Shown here: positions 10,357 to 22,432 of the stretch, piece by piece | How positions within the stretch are numbered: position 1 is the first letter of the stretch | Layout: each line of letters opens with the position of its first letter | NCBI GenBank assembly: GCA_026315105.1 | Contig: CM048746.1 | Coordinates: 563,903,940 to 563,967,939, forward strand | DNA length: 64,000 nucleotides | Source of the DNA: Locusta migratoria | Taxonomy: Eukaryota; Arthropoda; Insecta; Orthoptera; Acrididae | Reading direction: 5' to 3' | Notes under the pieces: generated by a model | What the model was told of the DNA's origin: nothing | The model's input: only the letters and a program-made list of their open reading frames with translations | Database searches by the model: none | Position numbers and translations under genes: made by a program

Positions 10357-11349
10357 TGTAAGCTTCAATCCATAAGGACGGTCGCCGTAAATGTAAGACT
10401 CACGTACGAAACATAGTTCACGACATATGACGTCATAAACAATGAGATGCGTGAAAAACTGCTGCAGCCGGCTTCGGTGGCCGAGGGGATTGAGGCGCTC
10501 CAGTCACGATCCGCACGGCCACTACGGTCGGGGGTTCGAATCCCCCCTCGGGCATGGATATTTGTGCCGTCCTTAGTTGTAAGTAGTTCATAAGTAGTTT
10601 GTAAGTTTAGGGACTGATGACCCCGTAGTTAAGTCCCATAGACTCTACAAACATTTGAACATTTGAAACTGCTGCATTTAGTGACACTGCTGCGTATTTT
10701 TTCCTAAACCACGGGACCGATTTCAGCCAAATTTGGTACATACATTCCTTACCGTGAGGTAACTATTTCCGCGGGGTTAAGAATCACATACGGCACTGGG
10801 TTAAAAAGATATGACTTCATAAACAATAGGAATCGCAACAAACTGCCATATATGCGTCGAGACTTTATAAATATGCTAAATGAGAATGAGAGTATTTATA
10901 GACTCGCAACAAACTATAAACATAATTTCAAACCTTTAATAAAATTCCTCTAGTTGACAACCATAGCAAATGATGAAAGAAAAAAAGTTTCTCGCTTACT
11001 ACTTTTCCGCTGTTTATGGAGTAAAACTAAGGCATTTGGTATGACGTTACAGTTTATAATTTCTACCCCACAAATTGTAGCCGCAGGAAATTTTACAGAC
11101 AGTATATTTTACAGACGTATATAATTTAGTGTACCTTCTAAATTGTATCACAGCACGACACATAGTTCATGAGATATGAGTAATGTTCATGAAAAACCGC
11201 CCCATCATGCATCACGTTTTAATCTATTACTTCTTTACTACTAATTGTATTCCCAAGAGATCATACAGCACTAATTCAAATGAATATATACCTGAAAAAT
11301 GGCTGGAATAAATAAATAAATAAGCGTGCAAAGCCGGGTTTTCAGCTAG
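10267..11349 (+). mobile_element. non-autonomous Helitron
   Basis: It starts with TC (TCTAATATATAAAG) after an A and ends with AAGCCGGGTTTTCAGCTAG followed by T. This is the A|TC...CTAG|T signature of Helitrons. There is no Rep/helicase coding. A SINE with an 11-bp TSD is inserted at 10467-10665. Internal blocks around ACGACATATGACGTCATAAAC recur in the antisense Helitrons near 30.6-33.4 kb. Confidence 0.7.
10467..10665 (+). mobile_element. tRNA-derived SINE, family A, with perfect TSD
   Basis: This is a complete SINE: head GCCGGCTTCGGTGGCCGAGG, B-box GGTTCGAATCCCC, tail ACATTTGAACATTTG. The flanking direct repeat AAACTGCTGCA at 10456-10466 and 10666-10676 is perfect. It was inserted into the Helitron, so it is younger than it. 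Confidence 0.95.
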
Positions 11350-11402
11350 TTACATATAATTTACGTATATCTTGTTACTCTGTTTCTCCCTTTTCAAATG
11401 TT

Positions 11403-12263
11403 GATTTGATTTGATTTTTCCAGGGAAGCCAAAACAGTCTTGGTCCAACCCGCCACTGCCCGCAGCGAAACTACGTTTATTCTGCGGTATCGCTCCCTCT
11501 ATATCTAGTAAAGCCAACCAATGCCCTTGAACAGTGCAAGGAGTCCCTTTACCAGTTCTTTATTAGACACAATTTCTTCGGGTCTGGTTGTCCCCAATAT
11601 TCTGTGCCTTTTATTCTCCAATGAAATGCATTCGAAGATTAGATGTGATGCAGTTTCATCACAGATGCTACATTTAGGGTCCTCTTCTGTTACTCCCATT
11701 GTACATAGGTGTTTTTTGAAATTCCCATGGCCTGTCAGCAATCCAACCATGAGTTCTAATCTCTCTCCTGTTCAGACCCAGGATTGCAGAGCTTCTTTTA
11801 AAACATGGCTTTGACATCATTACTTTGCCATGTTTTTGTTGGTGGACTTTGATCTAATATTCTACGTGCTGTCTTCTAAGCACTTCACGTAGCTCCAATT
11901 TGATCATAGTCAGGACAGGTTCCGGTCCAATAAATGGAGTCTCTGCCCCCATCCTGGCTAATCTGTCGGCATGTTCGTTGCCACTGATCCCCGAGTGGCC
12001 AGGGACCCACAATGGGTTTACTCTATTGCTTTCCCCTAGCTGTGACATTCTGCGACAATTTTAGATCTTGTTGCAGGAGCTGCCAGTGATCTCAAGGCTG
12101 CCTGGCTGTCTGAATAGATGTAGATGCTACGACCTTTGTAGCACCTACGCAAATTCTCCTCCACGCACGCCCTGATGGCAGTGATTTCGGCCTGGAAATT
12201 TGAAGCCAGATTTCCTAGAGAGATGACGCCTTCCAGTCTTGGCTGCACCCCATATACCCCGGC
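11403..12263 (-). pseudogene. 5'-truncated RNase H LINE, sister copy
   Basis: This is the same LINE family as 8685-9481. The minus strand reads FQAEITAIRACVEEN, YIYSDSQAALRSLAAP and, after a small deletion and frame change near 12042, WVPGHSGISGNEHADRLARM, with the C-terminal region beyond. The 3' tail is (GATTT)n at 11403-11418. A perfect 15-bp TSD, CCCTTTTCAAATGTT, lies at 11388-11402 and 12264-12278. It is somewhat more complete at the 5' side than its sister. Confidence 0.85.
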
Positions 12264-12278
12264 CCCTTTTCAAATGTT

Positions 12279-14366
12279 ATTTGAGGTGGAATGCAACGTT
12301 TTGCATAGAATTGGCGCACACCGCTGTCCTGTTTATGGTTACCAGTTGCGAGAGTGAAGGTCAGGGTGAGAGTTTAAAATAGGGAAAGTTTAATTTTTGA
12401 AACTCACAACCACCAACGGCGAACCAAATTCCTAAACATGCAAAAGCACTGGATCGGTGATTGCTACTGTTTGACTCGTTTACTAGGGGATTATATCACA
12501 TGTTCGCAGCTTTCCTTCCCTGCATATGATTAACAAAAAAATTCATAATAAAGTCAAGTTCATGAGAGAAAGGGGTGTACTAACTACTATTTTTGAAAAC
12601 ACGTAAAAGTTCACTTTATGTTGTTTATTTCACAATATTAGAACCATGTGGCTGATATGTCTGTACATCGACACATTTATCAAATAAAGTTATAGCTTGT
12701 GAGCCCCCAGACAAAATGAATATTTGTCGCAAATTGTTTTCACACCATGTGGCTGTCTCAAACACCGTTTATGTTCACGCCTATGCGACAACAGTTGTTA
12801 CCTTAACAAATCACAGTCACTTTAATTCAATGCGATGCACACCTTGTTCCACCGGCTAAATATTCACAAACACATAGGAGCACTCTATTCAACTTGGTGC
12901 AGTCTACGACGAGCAACCACATGTGGCGATTGCCACACACAAATCTAAAGTCACCACCTCGAGATCCACATGCCGACTGATCCGACTGATGAAGCGCGAC
13001 GCCACCCGGCCAGCTACCCCACTTGCTCCCGCCTCATCACTTCCTGCACAGGCGTGCGCGCGCCAAAAGCTCAACTGCCGGGGTTTTTTCCCTACGTCAT
13101 CAACTTCCCCATGTGAGCTATTCTAACCGATTTGCCAACGTACAGCGCTCAGCCAATACATTTCTATAACTTTACTTAAAATCAAAATAATTTACACTAC
13201 ACATTAAACAAATATCTTCTTACGTTTTCATATTAGTATAAACATCCTTTGTACTATTTATTATAATCGTGCAATTTCTTATATCACAGATAAGTGATTT
13301 AACTGAATATTTCAAGGTAAAATACACAAGATTAATTGAAAATAAAATGAGAAATAGTTAATATATTATTTTTATAAACAAACATTGCCATGCTAGTTGT
13401 GTAACTGTCTTGTATTCATTGGTAATTTATTACTTTTCATTGTCAATTAAACCCATTATGCTAGATGTGACTATATCAGCTAATGTATTGTTTATTTATC
13501 AACAGGCTATTTTGTAATGAGGGCCTTAAAGGTTCCTAACTGCATCGTATTACTTCAAATGCCAGTAGTATTAGAATATTTTATTCTACGCTGTGCACTG
13601 CACTGTGCCTGGCACTCGCCATTGTCCCTCTCTCCCCTCACCGGAAACGAAAACTGGAAAATCCTAAGCTGGAACAAGCCACCAACGTCGGCCTGCTCGC
13701 TGGCCTCCCGTCAGCTACAAGCACACAGCAAATCTCAACGTGGAGAATTTCTACCTTTGGCCTAACTATAAATGTTGTCACCCAACTGCGTACATACATT
13801 GCTACCATAATTAATAAGATTAAAATTGTGTAACATTTAGTGCATTGGCATGGTCAAAGTTTGCAGTGAACTTCATACTGTTTAATTATCAAATGCTATT
13901 ATTTACCAGTATTCTATTGGGCGGTAATCTCACACAGTTATTTCAAGCATGGTTTTGTGCGGTTCCGACCGTTCCAGGTCAAAGGTGTCGTTTGTCAGAG
14001 TAATTAAAACGCGAGTGCCATTGGCAGTTTCGCGTTTTTGCCACAGTACGCAGTTAGTGGCGATTGTCGGCGGTAATCTGTCGACCTCCCACGCGTGACA
14101 TTTGGCAGACTGAGTCGAGCACCGAACGTCAGCTGGCGACGCGAAAGGTTAAGCGCGGTGCACTGACAGCGGGCACGCGGCTCTCGGTCGGCCGGAGCGT
14201 AACGAGATATTACGCCGGGATAGGTGCTTAAAGCCGCCGCGACATTTACCGCGTTTCATGTGGGTTCCGTCTGCACTGCGCGTGCGGCAGCGGATTATAC
14301 TGCCCACATCCAGCACGAGTGGCCGAGCGCGTCCAGTAGCGGCATTACCGAAACGCACCGCCGGAA
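12279..14366. other. 2-kb stretch with no recognised feature
   Basis: This is mostly AT-rich with a few short frames (for example near 12923-13126 and 13517-13765), none resembling a known domain. The 3' portion (13960-14360) is more GC-rich. I cannot assign it. Confidence 0.4.
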
Positions 14367-14374
14367 ATATACAG

Positions 14375-15087
14375 TAGGGTGGGCTGAAAAAAGTGAATTT
14401 TTACCATATATACATTTATTTACATTTGTGTACCTTTATTTACATACTAGTCAAAGATGTAGATGGCTTGAATTCTGATTTGTGTCCAAATGTTGGCATT
14501 ATTGATCTTGACAGCAGAGTCGTCCTAATGAATCCATCTCTGCTATCTTGCCCAAATACTTTTTCTGCAGCCTCTGTTACTAATTTTACACATCTTTCTA
14601 CAGCCTGAGTGTGGCATGGAAAGTTCAGAAATTCAAATTCTGGCTAAGTCTTATTCATCAAATATGTAGAAATGGATTCTGTCGTCAATTTCTGCATCAC
14701 TGGGTGAGGCGATAGCTTACATTTTGACCAATCTAGTGTTTGTGTAGTAAACGTTCTTACTGCAGATTTGGGGTTACTTTTCATATTTTTTGCCATTAGG
14801 ACTCTTCTAAATCCCAACTCCCTAATTTGTGATTTCTCGTCTACTATACACGGATATGCAGTTTTTGAGTGCTATTAGGACGTGATAGTGAAAGATATAT
14901 TTTTATATGACCTTTCAGAAATTCTATAAATTTATCGTTTTTTTAGAAACTTTAAGCTCTTTGGCGAACTGAAGATATTAAGTTAGATTTTTTAAATTAT
15001 TTTTTTGTTAATCAACACATAAATACGCAACTTTCCAGCCCTATTACAACTCGATACTAAAAAATTCACTTTTTTCGGCCCACCCTA
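14375..15087. mobile_element. hAT-like non-autonomous element, 713 bp
   Basis: Terminal inverted repeats of about 28 bp (TAGGGTGGGCTGAAAAAAGT on the left, mirrored at the right end) are flanked by the perfect 8-bp duplication ATATACAG at 14367-14374 and 15088-15095. The TSD fits the hAT preference nTnnnnAn. No transposase frame is visible. The duplicated target includes the first three bases of the neighbouring mariner-type element, so this insertion struck that element's very end. Confidence 0.8.
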
Positions 15088-15250
15088 ATATACAGGGTGT
15101 TTCACTAAGTGTGTCTTCCTCTGTAACTTATAAAATAATAGGTGACAGGAAATTTTAATGCGGTAGGTCAACACAAGAAATGTTACACTTTCTGCGGAGC
15201 TATGGACATAGTTTATTGTATCATTTTCCAAAGAGTTACAGCACAAAGAT

Positions 15251-16039
15251 TAGTGGCGGCTCGTACAAAATTTGACCAGTGTGCTACAATATGACAAAAG
15301 TTAACAGGAAACAAAATATACTAAAATAAAAATTCAACCTTTGTATGTTTGCGTTTAATTCAATATTAATTAATATTGTACTGACAGTAAGACCTTCAGG
15401 GGAAACTATAACAGCGCTGCCAACTGCATGTATTCACTGCAGGTTGTAAATATAACGTTTAAAAATATTAATTTTATTTACAGAAATTAAAAATTTAGAC
15501 TCAGAGGTATTTGAATACGAGCTCATACAGGTAGGTTTGAGAGACAATGCGCAATGCGCAATGCTCAGCCAGCGCGCTATACGACTCTGTATGCCGCAAT
15601 ATTCGTCATATACTGTTCTTACGCAGCCGTTACATGCAGCGCGAAGAGAAATATTGATCTGATGCTACAGTTGGTCTCAGCACACATGATTCGCCAGGCC
15701 TGACATCACGTCTGCGCAAGCGCACTAGCTAACAGACGACTGCGCTGCCTCTCTGCGCACGTACCAGCGCGGCTGAATCCCACTTCAGCACACCGAGCTG
15801 GTTTCCAGCTATCGCGGCGAGAGCGCTCCAAAATGCGTTTTCATCCTTATTACTAGCATTGTAATACGTATTGGAAGGGAATTGGCATAGTTTTATTGTG
15901 ATATCGGACTGGTATTCCAAGAGAAAGGATGTAATTTTATACCGATTTCTCGCTTGCATTCGAAGAGAAATGGCATAATTTTAGTAATATATGTACAGTG
16001 TGCTGCAGCACATTAGCACATTATAACCAGCCGCCACTG
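15251..16039. mobile_element. hAT-like element, 789 bp, inside the left arm
   Basis: The ends are TAGTGGCGGCT and its complement AGCCGCCACTG, flanked by the 8-bp duplication ACAAAGAT at 15243-15250 and 16040-16047. Removing the element and one TSD copy restores the sequence of the opposite arm of the host element. Its terminus resembles the MITE at 954-1135. It shows no credible transposase ORF. Confidence 0.85.
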
Positions 16040-16285
16040 ACAAAGATATAATTTTTTAAATGGAACAACAGTTTTTTCTATCGTGCATTGGATTCGTTGA
16101 AACCAGCTGCGTGCAAACAATTTAAACTACATTCCTATCTCTGTTAGTTTGGGAGCTAAAACCCTACAAAGTTTCAGGGGCAGATACCACAAACGCTGCG
16201 CATAATGTAATGCGCCTTCTAAATGTGGTGCGGCCGAGCTTAACGTCGCCGGTGCGACGGAGCGAGAAGCTTCCTCGATGCGCTT

Positions 16286-16483
16286 TTAGACTGCCGACTG
16301 TCGCTGCACACGGCCGTATACCCGATAGTTGGAGCCACAAAGTCGTTGTTCGGTACGTAAGAACGTAATGGCTGCCGGGGCTCTTCGCCTAGGATATCTC
16401 ACAGCATATGCCATGGCTGCTTCAGTGGCATCGTTTCGGCACTCGCCGAGCATCAGCAACATGTCAACGTACTCGTTGTTCGT
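16286..16483 (-). pseudogene. transposase N-terminal HTH remnant (DUF4817-like)
   Basis: The minus-strand frame reads TNNEYVDMLLMLGECRNDAT, then EAAMAYAVRYPRRRAP and FLRTEQRLCGSN. That is the pattern of the N-terminal helix-turn-helix (EY.DM....G...N...A...Y..RYP.R..P) of mariner-type transposases annotated as DUF4817. A stop (TAG at 16484-16486) sits just upstream and another ends the frame at 16286-16288. No catalytic DDE/D region remains. It lies in the loop between the giant inverted arms, so the element was probably derived from an autonomous one by internal deletion. Confidence 0.6.
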
Positions 16484-17127
16484 CTATGCCATCGTCATCC
16501 GACGTCAGTAACTGTGGTATATTGAGCCCCGATTGTTTGTGTGCCTCCAACTGTCGGGTATACGGCCGCGTGCGGCGACAGTCGGCATTCTAACAGCGCA
16601 TCGAGGAAGCTTCTCGCTCCGTGACACCGGCGACGTTACAACTCGGCCGCACCACATTTAGAAGGCGCATTGCATTATGTACAATGTGTGGTATCTGCCC
16701 CTGAAACTTTGAAGGATTGTAGGTCCCAAACTAACAGTGATAGGAATGTAGTTTACATTGATTTGGACACAGCTGGTTTCAACGAATCCAATGCACGATA
16801 GAAAAAACTATTGTTCAATTTAAAAAATTGTATCTTTGTGCTGTAACTCTTTGGAAAATGATACAATAAACTATGTTCATAGTTCCGCAGAAAGTGTAAC
16901 ATTTCTTTTGTTGACCTACTGCATTAAAATTTCCCGTCATCTATTATTTTATAAGTTACAGAGGAAAACACACTTAGTAAACACCCTGTATATTGTAACA
17001 ACCACTCACAGTTTTCGATTCAATCCAGATTTTGGCCCACTTTGGGTTACGGTAGTGACACTAAAAGTGGGCATTTGCGATCGTCTTTTGACAGCTCCAA
17101 ATTTAAATTATAATAACGGCTTAACTA

Positions 17128-17910
17128 TTAATCTGACACGAAAATTGAATAATCGAGTGGGTAGAGGAGAAAATTGTCTACAACTTTGCTCTCTTATGTT
17201 TTTTTTCATATCTCGTAGCGTTTCAGGGATATCTGCAAAAATAACGGCGATTTTGGGATGTCTGTCTGTCTGTCTGTCTGTCCGTAACGCGTCCCCTGTT
17301 TTTTAAGACGAACCGTTCAACCGATATGCACCAAACTTTACAGACATGATTGTAGGCCGCCAGAGACCAGAACCTCCTTTTTCAAATTTGTCGGACAAAA
17401 AATGCGGTATTAATAAAAAAAAGCAGTTTGTAATATAATTGGAATTGCAAACGAACCGTTTATCTGACACGAAAATTGAATAACCTAATTGGTAGAGGGG
17501 AGGGAAAATTCTCTACAACTTCGCCCCATTATGATTTTTTTCATATCTTGCATCGTTGCAGAGATATTTGCAAAAATAACGGCGATTTTACGATGTTTGT
17601 TTGCCTGTAACGTGTTTCCACTTTTTAGGTCGAACCGTTCAACCGATCGGCACCAAATTTTACAGACATAATTGTTGGCTACCAGAGGCCATAACCTCGC
17701 TTTTGCAAATATTTCGGACAAGAAATAAGTTAGTAATACAAAAAAGCCGTTTGTAATGTAATTTTAATGACAAATAAATCGTTTATAAGACGCGAAAACT
17801 GAATAACCGAATTTTTAGAGGATAAAATTATCTACAACTTTGTTCCCTTAGGTTTTTTTCATATCTCCTATCGTTTGAGAGATATTTGCAAGAATAACGG
17901 AGTTTTGACA
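17128..17910 (+). repeat. tandem repeat, three units of about 325 bp
   Basis: Units begin at about 17128, 17459 and 17782 with (T)TTAATCTGACACGAAAATTG-like starts, spaced 331 and 323 bp. Each contains TACAACTTTG, CATATCTC, GAGATATTTGCAAAAATAACG and, in the first two, CGAACCGTTCAACCGAT. Unit 1 carries a short (GTCT)n run at about 17263-17281. Unit 3 is cut short. Short open frames here are repeat artefacts. Confidence 0.8.
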
Positions 17911-20733
17911 CCCTCCATTGAATTAACGAAAACCAGCCGTTCGGAGATGTCACGTGACATTCCTCGCCCAGAACTCTCTCTGGCATACGCCATCTTGCGT
18001 TGCGTATTTGATGATTTTCTTATTGTAACTTATACGTTGTCATTTGAAAGCAATGGCGCACTGAAAAATTAACAAAAACACGTCGTTCATAGTACCATAA
18101 ATGATAATCTAGTGTCTACAAATACCATATTAGCATTAATTAACAACTGCCATCGGTGGTATGAGATTAAAGAGCACATCTTTTGATGCATCCCACATTG
18201 AAAATTAAGCTAAAGTACTCTGAACTGAACATCGTCGGGGGAGGGATTTACAATCAACAAGCATTCAGCCCTCACACGCGCGAAGCAAAGCAAAACTCAT
18301 CCAACTCAGTGTGCTGATACGAAGCAGTAGCAGGCGCCGCTATCGTAGGCGAAATTCACCGAACCAGGATGTACCACACAACGCAAGAAAAGTAAATTTC
18401 GTAGGTCGCTCTGGTCTGTCATTCTTTACTTGAGATGGTACGCGATAATAGCGAGATTAATTTCCATTCAAATCAAACCGTGAACATGTGGAATTATTGA
18501 GACACATGGCACATGTCTGCTACAATACATGTTCGCACCAAACTGAAGGCGAAGTGCTTAAAGACTGTATTCATTTCAACAAAAACCAACGGAATCACAG
18601 ATTACGAAGCAAGAATACACAATAGGAAGGCACTGGTGTGTGAGCAGTGGCGAGAACTCAAGTGACTAGCTATAAAACCGTGAAGTCGGAGTTCGGGGCC
18701 ACGTGGTTCCGAAAACCAATAAAAATACAAAAATTCATTTTCTGAAAGGTAAAGAAAAACAGCTATGGCATGCAACCCTTAGAAATGCGTAGGGTATCAT
18801 AAGGAAGCTAAAGAAATACAGTTAGACGCTATTGTGAGGTTTTACTCGGATGAACGAAGTCCATTCTTCAAAAATTCAGAAAAGTGCAATAAATTCAAAG
18901 TTGGAGAAAATCTACTAAGAAATATGGCAGGCAGGCCCTAGAAATACGTGGTATTTCATAAGCAAGCTTCTAAAGGGAGTTGTACAAGGCTAGAAGAGAA
19001 TTTTCTAGGGGGTCTGAATGCAAAGTACAAGTTGGAAACGAAACAACAATTTAAAATAGGTGGTGAGGAGATCGCAATTGTACTGAAGGAAATTAGGATA
19101 CATGCAGAATTTCTTGCCTGAAGGGCATAGAAAGTGACACAGGTGTAGCTGAAGGCTTTGTTCTAAGAACATACCACATGGAGTATATATCACTCACGGA
19201 AGGAGAAAACGGAAAAGAATATTTCACATACACTAAACAGAATAAAATATTCCCACATATTAGTCACATTCCAGAAAGCTAGAAAGGTATTAACCAGAGT
19301 ACATACACCGCCAGTTAGTCTCACACTTGTTACCGATTCCCAGGCATTATCAAACCGTATTAGTTGCATATTCACGGCATTTACCTATGAAAAATGAAAT
19401 CTAATACATTTCCAGACATGATCGTAGATACTTATCCCAAAAAATGAACTGAAGATCTGAAGTCTAACAAACCAAACAACGAATCGCTACCATCTCAATG
19501 GAGGGAAGAAAATCAGAACGTCTTACCAGGACGAAGTGCAGCCACAGGATGTCCTATCGGCCCCTGAGACCCCTGCCAGCGGCCGGCAAACGGCAAAACC
19601 CATGAAAGACGAGGTGGGGGGAAGGGCTTAAACTCGTGCGTCCAACTGAGGCTCACTAGCAGGCGTTACCAACCCAACGTGTAACCAAAGGGTGGAGGAA
19701 TCTCTTTGGTAGCATCAAAAGCAGAGGTTGGTAACGACTACCTATTGGCACGAAGCCAGAGATACAAAGCACGCAGACAGCAGCCGATGAAGAATATTCT
19801 CATACATACACTCAAACTCCCATGCTGGAAGATTCTCATTCATGCACATACAGAATAAAGCAAATACACATTCCCACAGGGGCAGTGGCGTCACGGAGAA
19901 ACCGTTCACCTTGCCACATTCATAGACAAAATGATAAATTATTAGCGTAATAAAATCCAGCAATATTAATACAGTATTACAGGAACTAACATTTAAAAAC
20001 ATGAAATGAAATGCTATTCCTCATGCCTCCGAACGAAATGGGTTCTCGTTTAACAAAAAAGCCCGTCTAGTTAGCTTAGATAATTTACGAAGTTAAAAAC
20101 CTAGGGAAGACGGCAGACAGCCATCTTTCAATACATAGAACAAGGTATCGGGGCACATGGAAAACTCTGTGCCTGCTGAACACGTGCTTCATCAAGGTGA
20201 CAAAAATGCTTATCATTTTTTCAGAATATACTAATGAACATGAACAGCCTGTCTCTAGTTTTTCAATTTGTTCTATTTTTGTCTGAACATGAATGAATTA
20301 AACAGTGATACACAGTGCCAAACATACTAAAAATGAACTATAGAGAGCAGACTGCTAACAGCCAGCCACAAATACTGTCGTACTGAATAGCCTACGAAGG
20401 GGAATTTTGTAAATGTTACAAATATGTAATATATGCCGTCTGGGGGAAACTAATATCAGAAGGGGTCGGATAAAAACACCCTCCGACGTATATTACATTT
20501 TCAGTGAACAAGAGATTCCATGAATACGCAATATGGGTCGTCGAATAAATTCGCCAAAGACGGAGACTTCGCATAGCGGCAATACATCAAATCGTAAACC
20601 GGAGGACCCGAGGTCGTCACTGAAAAGAAAAAGCTGCTACTGCAAGCGGATTGTGGGACACAAGGAATTGGATTTCACTGTGATCCGAACAAAACAACTC
20701 AGAGAACAGCAACGTCGTCCTTGACAGTGTTCG
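17911..20733. other. 2.8 kb with no recognised feature
   Basis: I see no domain, TIR, TSD or tandem repeat in this long AT-rich stretch. Its short frames on both strands lack recognisable motifs. Confidence 0.4.
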
Positions 20734-21330
20734 ATGTGTTCCAGTGTTACGCCACAGCCAAGGGGGATACAGATCTATTCTGCTTACTCACACGATGTGA
20801 TGAGTCCAATAGATTCCGTTTTTCTATATTTCCAGAAGGCTTTTAACACCGTACCTCGCCATCGTCTTCTAATCAAATTGTGTGCTTATGAAATATCGCC
20901 ACAGTTGTGCGATTGGATTCGTGATTTTCCGTCAGAAAGGAAACAGTACGTTGTAACTGACGGAAAGTCATCGAGTACAGCACAAGTGATATCTGGCGTT
21001 CCCAGGGAAGTGTTAGAGCCCCTACTGCTCCTTATTTGCAATGGAAAATCAAAAGCATTTACAAAATGATTTAGATAAGACATCGTCATAGCGCAAAAAA
21101 TGGCAATTTACGCTTAATAATGAGAAGTGTTATGTCGTCCATATGGGAACTAAAAAAAAAAAGCGTTGAACTTCCTTTAGACGATAAATCATTGAAATCG
21201 AGAGACCGTCAATTCAAATAAATACCTAGGAATAATAATTACGAACAACTTATATTGGAAAGAACACTTAGAAAATATTGCTGGAAAGCTGAATCAAAGA
21301 CTACGTTTCATTGGCAGAACACAATCTTCA

Positions 21331-22043
21331 GGTGTTTGCATTGACGAAGGATTGAATTGGAAGACACATATAGAAGTATGCTGTCAGGGTCATTGCAAAA
21401 TTTGGTGATATACATCTCAGTAAATTAGCTTACTATAACTATTTTCATGTACTGCTTACATATGGGATCATACTGTGGTGCATTCATTGCACATAAGCGT
21501 TTAATCAAAATAATTGATGGAGCCCACCAAAGATCATCCTGCAGACATTTATTTAGTGATCTAGGGATCTTGACTGTAGCTTCACAATATATATATTCAC
21601 TCATGAAATTTGTTATTAACAATCCGACCCAATTCAAAAGTAATAGCAGTGTGCATAGTTACAACACTAGAAGAAAGGTTGATATTCACTATTCAAGGAT
21701 AAATCTAACTTTGTCACAGAAAGGAGTGAATTATGCTGCCACAAAAGTCTTCGGTCACTTACAAAGTTGCATCAAATGTCTGACAGATAGCCAACCAGTA
21801 ATAAAAAAAAAAGTTAAAGGAATTTCTGAATGGCAACTCCTCCTACAACGTAGATGAATTTTTAGATAAAATTTTGAAAAATGAAAAAAATTATAAAATA
21901 AATAAAAATTAAAAAAATGTAAATAAAAAATCTAACATATTGATCGTCATGTATAGACAACATATACTAAACTGACACGTTCCACATCATTACGAAATGC
22001 CGTATATATGATCTATGGAATAGTATTAATCTAATCTAATCAA
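21331..22043 (+). pseudogene. CR1/L2-like LINE C-terminal fragment, nested
   Basis: The region encodes an RT thumb block (HLSKLAYYNYFHVLLTYGI), then, in a 136-codon open frame from 21447, RLIKIIDGAHQRSSCRHLF, LGILTVASQYIYSL, SVHSYNTRRKVDIH and KGVNYAATKVFGHLQ. That order is characteristic of CR1/L2-type LINE C-termini. The 3' end is a TAATCTAATC simple tail at about 22030-22043. It interrupts LINE family A and is 5'-truncated. Confidence 0.75.
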
Positions 22044-22432
22044 ATGATGCAACAGTTCTACTAAAGACACTGCCTACACTACACCTGTGTGTATAGTACT
22101 GTTGCGCATTGTGGAATTCCCACCATGTGAGAGTCACGGACGATTTGGAGAAATTTCAGAGAAGGGCATTTGGTTTTGTATTGTCCCAATGTAGGAGAGA
22201 GAATATTGCGGAAATGATGCACGACTTGTTGTGTAAATCATTAAAAGAACTGTGTTATTCGTGGCGGCGAGAACTATTTGCATAAATTCTTTCAACAACT
22301 TTCTTTTCAGAATGCGATCACTTTTTGTTAACACCCACCTACATGATCAAGTAACAAAAAAAGATAAAACAGATCGAAATAGAAAGGTTTAGGTGTTCCT
22401 TTCTCCCTCGAGACATTAGAGAATGCAGCGGT

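Larger units (their letters stand above)
14372..16988. mobile_element. mariner-type element with giant inverted repeats (composite)
   Basis: The termini read CAGGGTGTTTCACTAAGTGTG and, at the right, the complement ending in ACACCCTG, both next to TA. The arms are about 445 bp each. The left arm is 14372-14374 plus 15096-15250 plus 16048-16337, after two inserted elements are removed. The right arm is 16546-16988. The arms pair over blocks such as GTTACAGCACAAAGAT, AAACTTTGTAGGGTTTT-like and GAGCGAGAAGCTTCCTCGATG. Only about 200 bp separates the arms, and part of it encodes a transposase N-terminal motif on the minus strand. Confidence 0.8.

Noticed and set aside
16836..17306. 156-codon plus-strand frame as a gene
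   Set aside because: It spans the terminal repeat of a mariner-type element and runs into a tandem repeat with a (GTCT)n tract.
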